Source: Antedon bifida
Taxonomy: Eukaryota > Echinodermata > Crinoidea > Comatulida > Antedonidae
DNA: 64,000 nt
Direction: 5' to 3'
Assembly: GCA_963402885.1 (NCBI GenBank)
Contig: OY727096.1
Coordinates: forward strand, 13,001,820 to 13,065,819
Positions 31,843-41,209 of the stretch are shown in pieces. The notes beneath the pieces were generated by a model. The model was not told where the DNA came from. It was given only the letters and a program-made list of their open reading frames with translations, and searched no databases. The translations under genes were made by a program, and so were the position numbers. Numbering within the stretch: the first letter of the stretch is position 1; each line of letters begins with the position of its first letter.

Positions 31843-32300
31843 GTCAATTCTAATAGTAACCCACACTCTAATAGTAACCCCGCTTCTAGTAGTAACCCAA
31901 CTTATAAGTCAATCTATAATAATAACACACTACTACTACTAGTAACCCATGGGGGAGGTTATTATTAGAGTCACAAAAACTATTGAAAAAATGACATTAA
32001 GACTGGTCGTTTATTATGCAGCAATATTTTGAAAATAAGGAGATAATGCATGTTGATCTCGGGAGGACTGAGTGTTTTTGAGTTTATAAAATAAAGTTCA
32101 AACAAATTTATTTATTCGTACTGTTTTATTATTTTTCTATGATTTGCTGACCGGAAAAGTTGGGGTGGGTTACTATTTTCAGGTGCCTAATTTAAGATTA
32201 GTAATAATAACCCACTACTCCAATAGTAATCCCCCTTTCCCCCCACCACTTCAAATAGTAACCCACCCTAAAAAACAATCAAAAAATAATAACCCAGGGT
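31843..32300. repeat. TAATAGTAACCC minisatellite-like clusters
   Basis: TCTAATAGTAACCC-type units occur at 31848-31935 and AATAATAACCC/AATAGTAACCC units at 32204-32293. Between them the reverse form (GAGGTTATTATTAGAGT, GGGTTACTATT) occurs, so the region can fold back. The 63-codon frame at 32144-32335 is incidental. Copy C: 59239-59700, with a longer C run. Confidence 0.7.
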
Positions 32301-32317
32301 TACAATTAGAAGATTTA

Positions 32318-32515
32318 CGGAATCAATTAGTTTAAACTAATTAATACATGCTATAGACTATTGTAGCCCAAATATCAAATTACACTTTTAATATTGCAAA
32401 CATTTCCAAATTGATCAACTTGTAGTATATAACCATGTATCAATTAGTTTAAACTAATTAATCCATGCTATAATCTATAGACTATTGTAGCCCAAATATC
32501 AAATTACACTATTAT
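32318..32515. repeat. Tandem repeat of about 115 bp
   Basis: CAATTAGTTTAAACTAATTAAT followed by CATGCTATA, CTATTGTAGCCCAAATATCA and AATTACAC occurs at 32323 and again at 32437. A diverged relative of the linking part (AACATTTCCAAATTGATCA) is at 31803. Repeated in C near 59721-59910. Confidence 0.75.
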
Positions 32516-32778
32516 TTATCAGCCAAGTAGCCTTTTTTGCAATTAAAATCTCATTACACGGAATCTCTTCGATGTTATAGAACACACTTCTCGTAGGCGT
32601 GTTGAATATGTGTGTAATAGCGTGTTGTATAAACGCGCCCTTAGGTGCAACAGCCTGACAAATTGATATGGTAACACTATTAAAAACAAGTATATCAATC
32701 AGAACGTTAACATACGTTATGTTATATCTATTTTCAAACCTTTTAAAATCAAAAACTCATCAGCATCATTTTTTCATT

Positions 32779-32861
32779 CTTAACTTTCATCCTTATAATT
32801 ATCCAATTTTGAATTGAGAATCCAGGATTTGATGTCAACAATTTCGCTACCTCTTTCTTGC
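32779..32861 (-). other. Candidate terminal exon
   Basis: The minus strand has TCATTTTGCAG followed by GCAAGAAAGAGGTAGC. In the phase set by the micro-exons upstream it encodes KKEVAKLLTSNPGFSIQNW and stops at about 32765. Another frame gives SEIVDIKSWILNSKLDNYKD. It would follow the micro-exon row on the same strand. Copy C has it at about 60217-60299 without the micro-exons. Low certainty. Confidence 0.3.
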
Positions 32862-33147
32862 CTGCAAAATGAGAAAAACAAAAATGCAATTATTCTATCA
32901 TCTCTTACAGGTGTATTTGTCCTAAATTTGTCCTATTTTTAGGACAGCTATCCACTTGGAATCGAGAAATTGAATATTTGCGACCAACAACCGGCCCATA
33001 TTTTATAACTACTGTAGTATAACTGTACTTGTTCAAAAATAACACTATATTGATCTCTTTCCCTTTAATGTTCAACAATATTCCAATTAAAATGCTTAAA
33101 TACAGAAGTATAGGCCTACATATGACAACCTCAGACATCCATCCTAT

Positions 33148-33350
33148 ATTAGACTGGGTTCCAGCCCGTAAATTGTGGCACATATGGCGTTTTATACGTA
33201 TAATATAATACTCAGATTTACGCACTGGGGAAATATGTGAAGAAATCGATTTGCATGCCCGCAAACATCCGATAAGAATGACGTAGGTTATCATACCATA
33301 TGTGCCAAATTATTTATCTTTACTATTTACGGGCTGGAACCCAGTCTAAT
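33148..33350. mobile_element. 203 bp foldback (MITE-like) element
   Basis: Perfect 26 bp inverted ends begin ATTAGACTGGGTTCCAGCCC. A second inverted match (GGCACATATGG) lies a little further in. No clear target duplication could be set because the flanks are A/T-rich. It lies inside the 129-codon minus-strand frame at 32905-33294, which is therefore unlikely to be a gene. Confidence 0.8.
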
Positions 33351-33428
33351 CATATATATGCACTGCTCTTTAACCAATTGAATGCTCTTTGGCATGTGAA
33401 GAACGAACCTTTTTAAATATAAACTTAC

Positions 33429-33461
33429 CTGTGTGATCGTCATGGTTGTATAGGTCATCTC
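33429..33461 (-). CDS. Candidate micro-exon M1 (DDLYNHDDHT)
   Basis: Thirty-three bases on the minus strand between TACTATAG and GTAAGT, encoding DDLYNHDDHT with phase 1 at both ends. It is acidic. It is one of five similar blocks spaced 115-290 bp apart. No domain is recognised. Confidence 0.42.
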
Positions 33462-33576
33462 CTATAGTAGTAAACAAAAACAATTTATAACATTAATATT
33501 TTATACATTTTCGTTCTTGATACATTGTACATTTGTGTTTTCAAATGTTTTGCTGCTAATATTGTAGTAGACTTAC

Positions 33577-33624
33577 CTGATGTTGTGGCAATTTCTAGTT
33601 GTCCATAATTATCAGCATCATCTG
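33577..33624 (-). CDS. Candidate micro-exon M2 (DDADNYGQLEIATTSG)
   Basis: Forty-eight bases between TTTATCAG and GTAAGT, encoding DDADNYGQLEIATTS with phase 1 at both ends. NYGQL is a tyrosine motif of the kind seen in cytoplasmic tails, but this is only suggestive. Confidence 0.45.
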
Positions 33625-33868
33625 CTGATAAACAACAATAAAATGTTAAGAATGTAATTGTGTCTGATAAGTGCCATTTCCGGCATCTACAGTTGCACAA
33701 CTCTTAAACATTTCTTATGACACAGGGACAGATTGGAATGGAAAATGGGACATGGATTAATTAATTTTAACACTAAAAAAGAACTTCATAGAAAGAGTCA
33801 ATCTTAATTTCACCTCACCTCAGCACCAGCTGGTATAGATTTTTATTAGTAATGTTTTATAAGCTTAC

Positions 33869-33904
33869 CTGTGATGTTTTCTTCTTCTTTAAAAGTTTCA
33901 TCTG
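33869..33904 (-). CDS. Candidate micro-exon M3 (DETFKEEENIT)
   Basis: Thirty-six bases between TTGATCAG and GTAAGC, encoding DETFKEEENIT in the same phase. The acceptor plus first codons (CAG|CAGATGA) are shared with M2, which suggests origin by duplication. Confidence 0.42.
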
Positions 33905-34146
33905 CTGATCAATAATAAATGAAAAGTTAACAATTTAATATATTCCTAATATATATCTGTACATTAAGTACTTTGATTGCACTGATTGCATTGAAGAACT
34001 TAAGATCTACCATAAAATTTGTTTCCATGTTTAGAAGCAACAAGTATATGGTCTTGATTTTATGGCACTCTGGAATTGTCTCTTCTATTAGCAAAAGAAG
34101 TATTCTCATTTTACATACTTTGTTTATAAACTATATTAAAGCTTAC

Positions 34147-34190
34147 CTGTAAAAGTATTCATTTCTACTTCTAGGCTTCTGGGTTATCTC
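34147..34190 (-). pseudogene. Candidate micro-exon M4, frame-broken
   Basis: Forty-four bases between TTCTATAG and GTAAGC, sharing its start (GAGAT) with M1. The length is not a multiple of three and the expected frame (DNPEA) meets TAG, so this unit is either decayed or used in another phase. Confidence 0.35.
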
Positions 34191-34251
34191 CTATAGAAAA
34201 ACACAATAAAATAATTAATTAAAAAAAATTAAGTTTTCTTATTCTTCTTAC

Positions 34252-34290
34252 CTGTACAAGTGTTGCCACTTGTTAATTTGACAAAATTTG
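34252..34290 (-). CDS. Candidate micro-exon M5 (NFVKLTSGNTCT)
   Basis: Thirty-nine bases between AAAATCAG and GTAAGA, encoding NFVKLTSGNTCT with phase 1 at both ends. It is the most upstream of the micro-exon row in transcription sense. Confidence 0.4.
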
Positions 34291-34396
34291 CTGATTTTTC
34301 AATTACCTACTGGCAGAACAGGTAAGTAAAAGATATGTACTGTGAGGGTAATAAGCTGTACGAACTATATAAAGGGCAGGAAATATTTTGAGATAA

Positions 34397-34672
34397 TCTA
34401 GGTTTTGGCGAGATTCTGGTTTTTAAGGTGTTTATGCTTTGTGAGAGTGAAGTTTGCATTGTACCAGCAACAATGCCTATTTTTTTTTTTAAAAGATGTG
34501 CCGTGTTTAACGTTTTCACCCGCAACTACAGCAATTGCATTATAATTCTTCAAGGTTGATATGTCCTTGGCTATTGGCTGTTCTTGTGGCCTCGAAGTCT
34601 CTGCTGCCTGCTTTTTATTTTGGGCATATACCGCATCACATGCTTGTGCATATCTAGCACTTTCCTGATCTC
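34397..34672 (-). CDS. Candidate exon with YAQNKK motif (tail-like)
   Basis: After AATCACAG the minus strand is open for about 90 codons: DQESARYAQACDAVYAQNKK, QAAETSRPQEQPIAKDIS, then VVAGENVKHGTSF and an A-rich run. The last part may be beyond the true donor. VYAQNKK followed by Ser/Pro/Gln-rich sequence resembles cytoplasmic tails of invertebrate receptors with tyrosine motifs. No transmembrane segment was found next to it. It lies between copy B of the PKHD1L1-like exons and the micro-exons, in the same phase class as the latter. Confidence 0.4.
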
Positions 34673-35308
34673 CTGTGATTTGTGATCATTATCTGTTATT
34701 AAAAACAATCCACTTAATATGTTCCCTTATAGAAGTATTTTAACACAACTTGTTATTAAGTTGCAAAATACTGAAATTAAAGACTGCCTGAACCCAAAAC
34801 AAGTAAGTGCCAGACAAAAAGCCTAAGGAAAAGCCTAGAATATTATATTTATCCTTGTTTGACCAATGTTTGACCAATATTTATCCAATTGTTCTGGAGG
34901 TTGTCTTTAATTTGAGGTGATTTATACAGCCGATGAAATCAAATTTGAAAGAAGTCTGTAATTGGATTTTTATGGGAGTGACTTGTAGGTACTTTTGGCT
35001 AGTCTTCAACATAAGTTGCTCTTAGAGTGGATACGATAGTCTACAATTGAAGATGCTTTTAAAATTGGGGTAGGGGGAAGTATTAATAGAAGGTAGTGGG
35101 TTAAATAGAGGGAGACCTGCATTGAAAATTTGAAATGGACTGTTAGTCTTCAAAAAGAAGTTGCTCTTAGATTGGATACGTCACTAGTCTACAATTGATG
35201 GTGATTTTTGAATTATAATGCAGTATTAAATAGAAGATGGATGGTTAATTAGAGAGAGAACTGCATTGACAATTTGAAAATGACTTAATTAATTAAAAAA
35301 TCACCAAC

Positions 35309-35656
35309 CATGGAATCCAGATGTTCTGCAATATCCGTTGTAAAATCTTCAATTAGATTAAACTGAACATTAAATTTCTCCAAAACTTTTACTGTTGATC
35401 TGCGATTGATATGTGGAAAACACCCTCAATGACAGAAAACTCTGTTGAGTTGATACCTTCTAGCGTGGATGAGTTGGAATAAACAATGCTGAATTCAAAG
35501 AAGTAACCACTTCCCCACAGATTAATGGCAAGATCAGTGAAGTTGGCCCAGCCATGGATTATATCTACAGTGTTGTTGCTGATGAGCTCTGCATCAGATA
35601 CTCCTGGGCATTTTCCATGGATGTGAAGAATGTCCCAGATTTTGCACAATTTCAGC
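35309..35656 (-). pseudogene. PKHD1L1-like WANFTDLAI exon, copy B
   Basis: Same exon as 7723-8060, encoding GWANFTDLAINLWGSGYFF and EFSIVYSNSS, with the same frame change near the IADQ residues, after which TVKVLEKFNVQFNLIEDF continues in another frame. It begins after TTTTCAG. The donor side reads GTTGGTGA. Confidence 0.75.
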
Positions 35657-35730
35657 CTGAAAAAATCAAAAAATCATTGAATAATTCCTTTTTTTCGTAG
35701 AATATTTGTATCAAACCTATGGTGTATTAC

Positions 35731-35943
35731 CAAAGCTTGATAGCCTACAGTATATTGGAGTTTAGAAAGAATTGTGTTAAAACCTACACTGGTATCCAAT
35801 ATAGAGATGCAAGGCTGAACCTCAAATGGATGGTTCTCCATAGCATCAGCCGTAAACGTATACTCATTGTGCTTTGGAATTGATAGATGATTTCTACTCC
35901 TTGGTCACTAGATGCCTCTTCTTCAGCTTGCTTCTCAGAATAC
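35731..35943 (-). pseudogene. PKHD1L1-like EKQAEEEAS exon, copy B
   Basis: The fullest copy of this exon. YSEKQAEEEASSDQGVEIIY is followed, after a one-base frame change, by KHNEYTFTADAMENHPFEVQ and CISILDTSVGFNTILSKLQ. The donor is GTAATA. The shared frame change shows the lesion is older than the A/B/C split. Confidence 0.68.
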
Positions 35944-36123
35944 CTGTGAACCAATTAGTTATGTTGGTTTGTAATGATATAGGCATTATGGTTATGTTTG
36001 TTGCACGCCACACATGAGAATACAATTTAAGACTTTGGACAAGACGATACAAGCCAGTTCTATACTACAGTAACTCTACAGAAAACTCTACTTCAACTCA
36101 TTACTTCTTAAAATGTGACTTAC

Positions 36124-36320
36124 GTTTCATTGCCTGTACTTGGACCTCCTGTTGTATTTGTTGCTCTCACACCCCTTGTTGGGTCTTCAGCTGGGGGAGA
36201 AGAATCGGTCATTGCTAATAACCTCAACTTCAAGACTCTCGTACAAAGTACCGGTTTGTGCTGCATTAACAATTTCTGCTTGAAGGTTAACTAACTCATC
36301 ATGTTCAAGGGTTGAATTGC
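36124..36320 (-). pseudogene. PKHD1L1-like NLQAEIVNAAQTG exon, copy B
   Basis: 197 bp, the same length as in A and C, with LVNLQAEIVNAAQTGTLYES and the same frame change after EVIS, before the Pro-rich MTDSSPPAEDPTRG segment. Confidence 0.68.
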
Positions 36321-36706
36321 CTGTAAGGAAAAAATATTAATTATTGTTTAGATATTAAAAGAATAGGTAATTAAATAAAATTCAACTCATTTCTAAACAT
36401 ATGAAACTGAAAAAAGAAGAAATCTGGATAGATTATGTGATACTTTAATATGGTTAAAGAAAGCTATTTACTTATTATATATACCAAACTGGCAAGATTG
36501 TTAACAAGATCTTCTTCATAGAAGTCGTCAACATCAACAGGAGCCACACCAAAGTCAACCATTATAACCGGTGTAGTGATGATGTCAATTGGGTCACTAC
36601 CACGTATAAGTATCCAAAGAGTCTGCCAATCGCGATCACAATAGTTCTCGCCATAAATGCTGGAGTCAGGAGTTGGCATGAACTGATCGTTTGGATCTTC
36701 TGGAAC

Positions 36707-37484
36707 CCATATTTCTCTTTCTATTAATGGCAATGATGTCGAAAGAGTTGACAATTTTAAATATCTTGGACTTACATTTGATTCACTTTTATGTCATGGA
36801 AAGAGCATGTTGAACAAGTAGCTTCTAGAGTATCACAACGTATCGGTATTATTCGTAGATTAAGATATTATATTCCAAATTTTGCTTTAAGACTACTTGC
36901 TAATGCAATAGTATTACCTTGTTTTGATTACTGTAGTAATGTTTGGTCAAATTGTAACTTAGAACTTGTTAATCGTCTACAAGTACTTCAAAATAGAGTA
37001 GCTAGAATCATTCTTTATGCTGATATGTACACCCCTATAACAGAATTGATGTCCTCACTAAAATGGAAGAGTGTCCATGACAGATGGGAAAATGATTTAT
37101 TAATTATGCTATTTAAATGCCTACAGGGTTTAGCACCATCTTATTTAACAAATCTATTCAAATTTATGGACACTTTTCACACAAAAAATACAAGAAGTCA
37201 ATCAACAAAAACTCTAAATGTTCCAGCATGGAACAATATTTATGGAAAGAGAATGTTTAATTATAGAGCATCAACCTTATGGAATAATCTTCCTGTACAT
37301 ATCCGTAAAAATTATGAGACACTTAGTCAAGTTGAATTTAAACATCTTGTATAACTTCTATTGTACATAGTTTTAATATAGCTTTTACTTTTATTTTTCT
37401 TGTATTTTTTTTTCCAAATCTGGACCTCTTGGGAGACCAGTACTTCCAGAATAAAGAAAGATTTGTATTGTATTGTATTGTATA
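36707..37484 (+). mobile_element. 5'-truncated CR1/L2-like LINE
   Basis: A 778 bp insertion in the opposite strand to the host exon. GGAAC stands at both edges (36702-36706 and 37485-37489) and may be part of a longer imperfect target duplication. It contains the last part of the LINE reverse-transcriptase ORF, an AATAAAG signal and a 3' tail of ATTGT/TTGTA pentamers (37461-37484), the kind of microsatellite tail found in CR1/L2 groups rather than poly(A). Confidence 0.85.
36714..37354 (+). pseudogene. LINE reverse transcriptase, C-terminal part
   Basis: A first short frame reads ISLSINGNDVERVDNFKYLG and LTFDS. One frame change near 36790 leads to 187 codons with WKEHVEQVASRVSQRIGIIR, LPCFDYCSNVWSN, RLQVLQNRVARIIL and YRASTLWNNLPVHIR. 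These are the landmarks of the region after the reverse-transcriptase palm (YLGL, FDYCSxVW, LQNRxxR, LWNNLP) in CR1/L2/Jockey-type ORF2 proteins. The catalytic FADD part is upstream and lost. The ATG at 36791 is internal, not a true start. Confidence 0.88.
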
Positions 37485-38130
37485 GGAACATATCTCCATC
37501 CAGCTGCCCGTTATTTGACATGACATAGTGACCTTGATGGTACACATCTAAGCGTTGAGGATTGGCATACCAGATGCCGACAACTATTTTCTGATCTGGA
37601 GCTGTGTTCAGGAAATGAAGTCATAACGTTTGAGGATTCGTTGAACTCTCATATACATCTCATAAGTCTCTCCAATTGCAACGATAGACATAAATGTGCT
37701 GATGCGCTCTTGACATGTGTACCCATGACACCAGCCGTGATCTTGTGGTCCATTGATCAAATCAACATAACCGTTAGACCCAATGACGATTGGTGAAGAC
37801 GTCGTAATTCTTGGTCAGGATCAAGACTTTCAATAATCAACATAGCGTAATCATAGTCATAGCATTCAAAAGCCTGCCAAGATTCATGCCATATGCAGTC
37901 TTCTGTACCAATGATACCTTAATGAAAAGAGCAGATTATATAAAAGATCACAGCTACAACACAGTGATTCTCCTACTTCTCAAAAAAGGGATGCCACAAT
38001 AAAATTGCGTGCCCAGTCTCGGTGAATGGACTGGTCTTGTTTCAAGAGTGCAACTTTAATAGGAGGAAAGATTTAGGGAAGAATCACAGTTTACAAAAGC
38101 TAAAATTCAACATTAAAGCAGACAACCAAC

Positions 38131-38218
38131 CTTTATGTGGACATTTTTCATCATAAGGAATTTTAAGTCCACGTCTCGGATCTCTATCCCACTCGTATGG
38201 AGAATCAGGAATAACATA
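38131..38218 (-). pseudogene. PKHD1L1-like exon end (VIPDSPYEWDRDPRRG), copy B
   Basis: The minus strand encodes SYVIPDSPYEWDRDPRRGLK, then IPYDEKCPHKG before GTTGGT. It matches the second half of the exon at 19629-19841 and, unlike that copy, is not frame-shifted after DPRRGL. The first half (FNPSEC) is replaced at 38219 by inserted sequence. Confidence 0.75.
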
Positions 38219-38520
38219 ACTTTTAACTTTTAAATGTAAATAGGTTGGGTAATCATCAGGAATAGTCCTGAACAGGGAGATGAGCGCCCCTGCCCACCGA
38301 TGAGTTTCGGGATCCCTTTCACCCGGAGGGAGAGTACCCGTCAGGGTCCCTACCAAGGGTTACAGGTCCCAGGTTTTTAGTTGTTTTTAAAATTGTTCCA
38401 TGACCTTCTCATCAAAATTAACGTCTCTCATAAAATTAAGAAAAGTTGTGCTATGTCAACATAATGTCAATGACGGCGAAATGTCCCCAATATTGGGGAT
38501 AGCTATGAAAACAAGTAAAG
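38219..38520 (+). mobile_element. Probable non-LTR retrotransposon 3' end with AAGT tail
   Basis: Host identity stops exactly at 38219. The following 300 bp include GGGTGAAAGG-type GC-richer sequence on the minus strand and end CAAGTAAAGTAAGTAAGTAA, a tetranucleotide tail typical of some LINEs. It sits directly against the broken start of a Gypsy gag. Coding content is not recognised. Confidence 0.5.
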
Positions 38521-38532
38521 TAAGTAAGTAAC

Positions 38533-39175
38533 TTGTATTTCAAGGCAAAAGAAATTACTACAGAGGGGAAGAAACAAGCAACACTGTTAACAGTTATTGG
38601 CCCATCATCTTATAAGCTTTTACGAAATTTGGTTACACCAGAAAAACCCAAGGATAAAACATTCGATGAGCTGGTAACAGCTATGAATGGGCATCACAGT
38701 CCAGTGCCTAGTGAAATTGTACAGCGATACAAATTCAACTCACGCTTTCGACGTGATAATGAAACAGTGCCTGAATTTATGGCATCGCTTCGATCGATGG
38801 CAGAATTCTGTAACTTTGGAGCCTCGCTCAATACAATGTTACGAGATCGTCTAGTTTTTGGCGTCCGTAATCACGGAATTTGGTCTTTTGGCAGAAAAAG
38901 CACTGACACTGGAAAAAGCTGTTGAAATTGCAACTAGCATCGAAACTGCAACAAGAAATGTAAGAGATCTGGCGCAGCCAACCTCTGCAGCTGCAGTTGA
39001 AAATGTAAACAAAATTGCTTACAAAAAGAAGTCAAAATTTACATCAAATACAAATAAGAAGTCGAAACCATGTTTTCGCTGTGGAAAGAATAACCATTTG
39101 CCAGACAAATGTTATTTTAAGTAAACAACTTGCCATTATTGTAGCAAGGTAGGACACATTCAATCTGTTTGTCTT
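38533..39175 (+). pseudogene. Gypsy gag with two zinc knuckles (broken)
   Basis: Gag forms the particle and binds RNA. The first frame carries FNSRFRRDNETVPEFMASLR and MLRDRLVFGVRN, typical of Gypsy capsid regions. Near 38870 the frame changes to EKALTLEKAVEIATSIETA. Two CCHC zinc knuckles follow: CFRCGKNNHLPDKC at about 39070 and CHYCSKVGHIQSVC at about 39132, with a TAA between them (39122-39124). The start is missing; the methionine at 38533 is internal. Confidence 0.88.
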
Positions 39176-39263
39176 AGCAAAAAGAAGGGGAAGCCCCAAA
39201 CAGTTAAAAATGTTGTGGCAGATGAGCCAAGCGATGAACCAAGCAACATAGCTACAGATATGT

Positions 39264-39977
39264 ATGAAGAATTATTTGGAACAAAGACCACGTCTAGTTC
39301 TCCACCTCATCATCAAAGTTAAGATACTGTTAGATGGTTTGGATACTGAAATGGAAATTGACACAACAGCCTCGGTATCAATAATGTCGCAGACGAAATT
39401 TAGGCAATTATGGCCTGAAAGAAAACTTGAACCATCGTCAGTTAAGCTACGTACGTACACTGGACAAATAATGGATGTTTTGGGTAAAATTAATGCTGAA
39501 GTTACATACCAGAGTACTACTACAATATTACCGTTAACGATTGTGCGAACAAATGGACCTACCCTAATTGGTCGAGACTGGCTTCAGTTTATAAAGTTGG
39601 ACTGGCAACAAATCAAGGTAATAAACCAATTAGATTTAAGTTCACTGCTTGGTAAATACCAAGAAATATTTAAAGATGAACTAGGTACCCTTAAGGGTAC
39701 TGAAGCAAAAATGTATGTTGATAAAGAGACAATGCTAAAATTTTGCAAAGCCAGAAATGTTCCGTATGCTTTGCGACAGAAAGTAGATGACGAACTTGAT
39801 CGCTTACAACGAGAAGGCATTATTGAACTTATACAGTTTTCAGACTGGGCTGCACCAATAGTTCCGGTACTTAAGGCAGATAAATCTACCATTAGGATCT
39901 GTGGTGACTACAAAATTACTGTAAATAAAGCAGCCAAAGTTGATCAGTATCCTTTGCCCCGAAGAAAAATTTACTAA
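39264..39977 (+). pseudogene. Gypsy protease and start of reverse transcriptase
   Basis: A 237-codon frame. MEIDTTASVSIMS is the aspartic protease site, but the usual Asp-Thr-Gly reads Asp-Thr-Thr, a change expected to abolish activity. LIGRDWLQ, a common end-of-protease motif, follows. The reverse-transcriptase part has VPYALRQKVDDELDRLQREG, IIELIQFSDWAAPIVPVLK and ICGDYKITVNKAAKVDQYPL. The frame fails at 39960-39977, where a short piece seems to be missing before FTKLDMSQAYQQL. Confidence 0.88.
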
Positions 39978-40460
39978 ATTGGACATGTCACAAGCGTACC
40001 AACAATTACTCTTGGATAAAGATTCTCGAAAATATGTTGTAATCAACACTCAAAAGGGACTTTACAATATACACGGTTGCCGTTTGGAGTCTCTTCAGCA
40101 CCAGCGATTTTCCAGCGTGTCATGGAAGGACTATTACAAGGAATTAAAGGTGTTACAGTATACCTGGACGATATATTAATTACAGGAAAAAATGACTTTG
40201 AGCATTTCGAAACTCTTGAAACCGTCCTAAAGCGACTGGCAGATGCTGGACTTCGTCTAAAAAAGAGTAAGTGTGTTTTTATGGTTAAATCTGTTGGTTA
40301 TTTGGGACACCTGATCGACAAAGAGGGATTGCATCCCACAAACGCCAAAGTGAGAGCAATTAAAGATGCTCCAGCGTCTCAAAACTTGACAGAACCGAGA
40401 GCTTATTTGGGATTATTATCTTATTATGAAGTTTTTACCAAACTTATCCAACACACTTAA
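39970..40460 (+). pseudogene. Gypsy reverse transcriptase palm (two frames)
   Basis: FTKLDMSQAYQQLLLDKDSR supplies the first catalytic Asp. The frame changes near 40070 to LPFGVSSAPAIFQRVMEG and VTVYLDDILITG, in which YLDD is the catalytic box with the other two Asp residues. KKSKCVFMVKSVGYLGHLI and DAPASQNLTEPRAYLGLLSY complete the thumb. Another change near 40455 leads into RNase H. Confidence 0.9.
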
Positions 40461-40465
40461 TTGCT

Positions 40466-41176
40466 TTGTTATATGCCTTACTTCGTAAGGATAAAGCTTG
40501 GAACTGGACAAATTTAGAACAATCTACTTTTGATAAATCAAAGGAATTGCTACTTTCCTGCAGAGTACTTGCACATTATGATCCAAAAAAGGAAATAATA
40601 TTATCGTGTGATGCATCTCAATATGGAAGTGGGGCTGTGTTAGCACATCGACAAAGTGACGGTACAGAAAGACCAATCGCATTTGCATCTAGAACACTTG
40701 CAGAAGCGGAAAAAAAGTATTCGCAAATTGAGAAAGAAGGTTTGGCATGCGTTTTCGGAGTAACGCGATTTCAGTCTTACATTTATGGTAGACATTTCAC
40801 ATTGGTAACAGACCATAAGCCATTGCTGGGTCTTAATGAGGACAGACTTGTGCCTAGCCAAGCATCAGCTAGAATCCAACGTTGGGCACTGAAATTAGGT
40901 ACATACAAATATACATTAAGCTTCAAACTGACAAAGTCCCATGCCAATGCGGATGCCTTAAGCAGATTACCATTGCCAGGAAAACCAGAATCAATTCCAC
41001 AACCTGCCGAAACTGTTCTATTGATGGAGTCAATGAACCAATCTCCAGTTTCCACAGCAGATATTAAAGGTTGGACGGTTAAAGATCCAACACTTTTTCG
41101 AGTTCTTTACTACATTGAAAAGGGTTGGCCCAATACTAATCCAAAAATTGAAAACTTGCAACCATATTGGATCTGA
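40466..41176 (+). pseudogene. Gypsy RNase H and connection region
   Basis: A 236-codon frame. LSCDASQYGSGAVLAH has the first acidic residue, EKKYSQIEKEGLACVFGV the Glu, and TLVTDHKPLLGL the next Asp of the RNase H site, which degrades RNA in the RNA-DNA hybrid. SHANADALSRLPLP ends the domain. The frame stops at 41174-41176 and little remains before the integrase deletion. Confidence 0.9.
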
Positions 41177-41209
41177 CAAAGAGAACTCTCTACACAAGAT
41201 GGATGTATT

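Larger units (their letters stand above)
1154..33016. repeat. Segmental duplication, copy A
   Basis: Sequence from about 1190 to 33016 matches copy C (41221-60454) in the same order and orientation with very few substitutions. Differences are mainly large indels: the TIR elements at 8720-19099 and 29832-31436 are present only here; a 2.1 kb internal tandem duplication here replaces a 1.4 kb one in C; about 165 bp near 21190-21210 is missing here; and about 148 bp at 27497-27644 is missing from C. The match ends at 33016, where C changes to satellite. True tandem duplication and uncollapsed haplotypes both remain possible. Confidence 0.9.
36478..37917 (-). pseudogene. PKHD1L1-like large exon split by a LINE, copy B
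   Basis: The minus strand starts after CATTAAG with the CIWHESW segment and DYAMLIIESLDPDQ, continues NGYVDLINGPQDHGWCHGYT, CQERISTFMSIVAIGETYEM, NPQRLDVYHQGHYVMSNN and GQLDGDMF, then is cut by a LINE (36707-37484). It resumes VPEDPNDQFMPTPDSSIYGE, NYCDRDWQTLWILIRG and VDDFYEEDLVNNLASLVYI. This is the clearest match to fibrocystin-L in the window (DLINGPQDHGWC-GYTCQ, QRLDVY, GENY). Frame changes near 37630-37650 and 37810 and loss of the GTAAGT donor at the low end confirm decay. Confidence 0.85.
34720..38218. repeat. Segmental duplication, copy B (partial)
   Basis: A shorter third copy. 34725-34760 matches 3691-3720, and from about 35017 the sequence follows 7421-8719 then 19100-19841, without the 10.4 kb element. 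Divergence from A and C is clearly larger than A from C. It keeps exon sequence that A and C have lost, but is split by a LINE at 36707-37484. Confidence 0.85.

Noticed and set aside
31840..32300. Telomeric repeat
   Set aside because: The AATAGTAACCC-like units are irregular and in both directions, unlike a TTAGGG array.
32905..33294. 129-codon minus-strand open frame as a gene
   Set aside because: It runs through the foldback element and has no recognisable motif; its length is compatible with chance.
37327..37547. Small minus-strand proteins overlapping the LINE tail
   Set aside because: They combine the cut end of a PKHD1L1-like exon (VYHQGHYVMSNNGQLDGDMF) with the antisense of the LINE 3' end.
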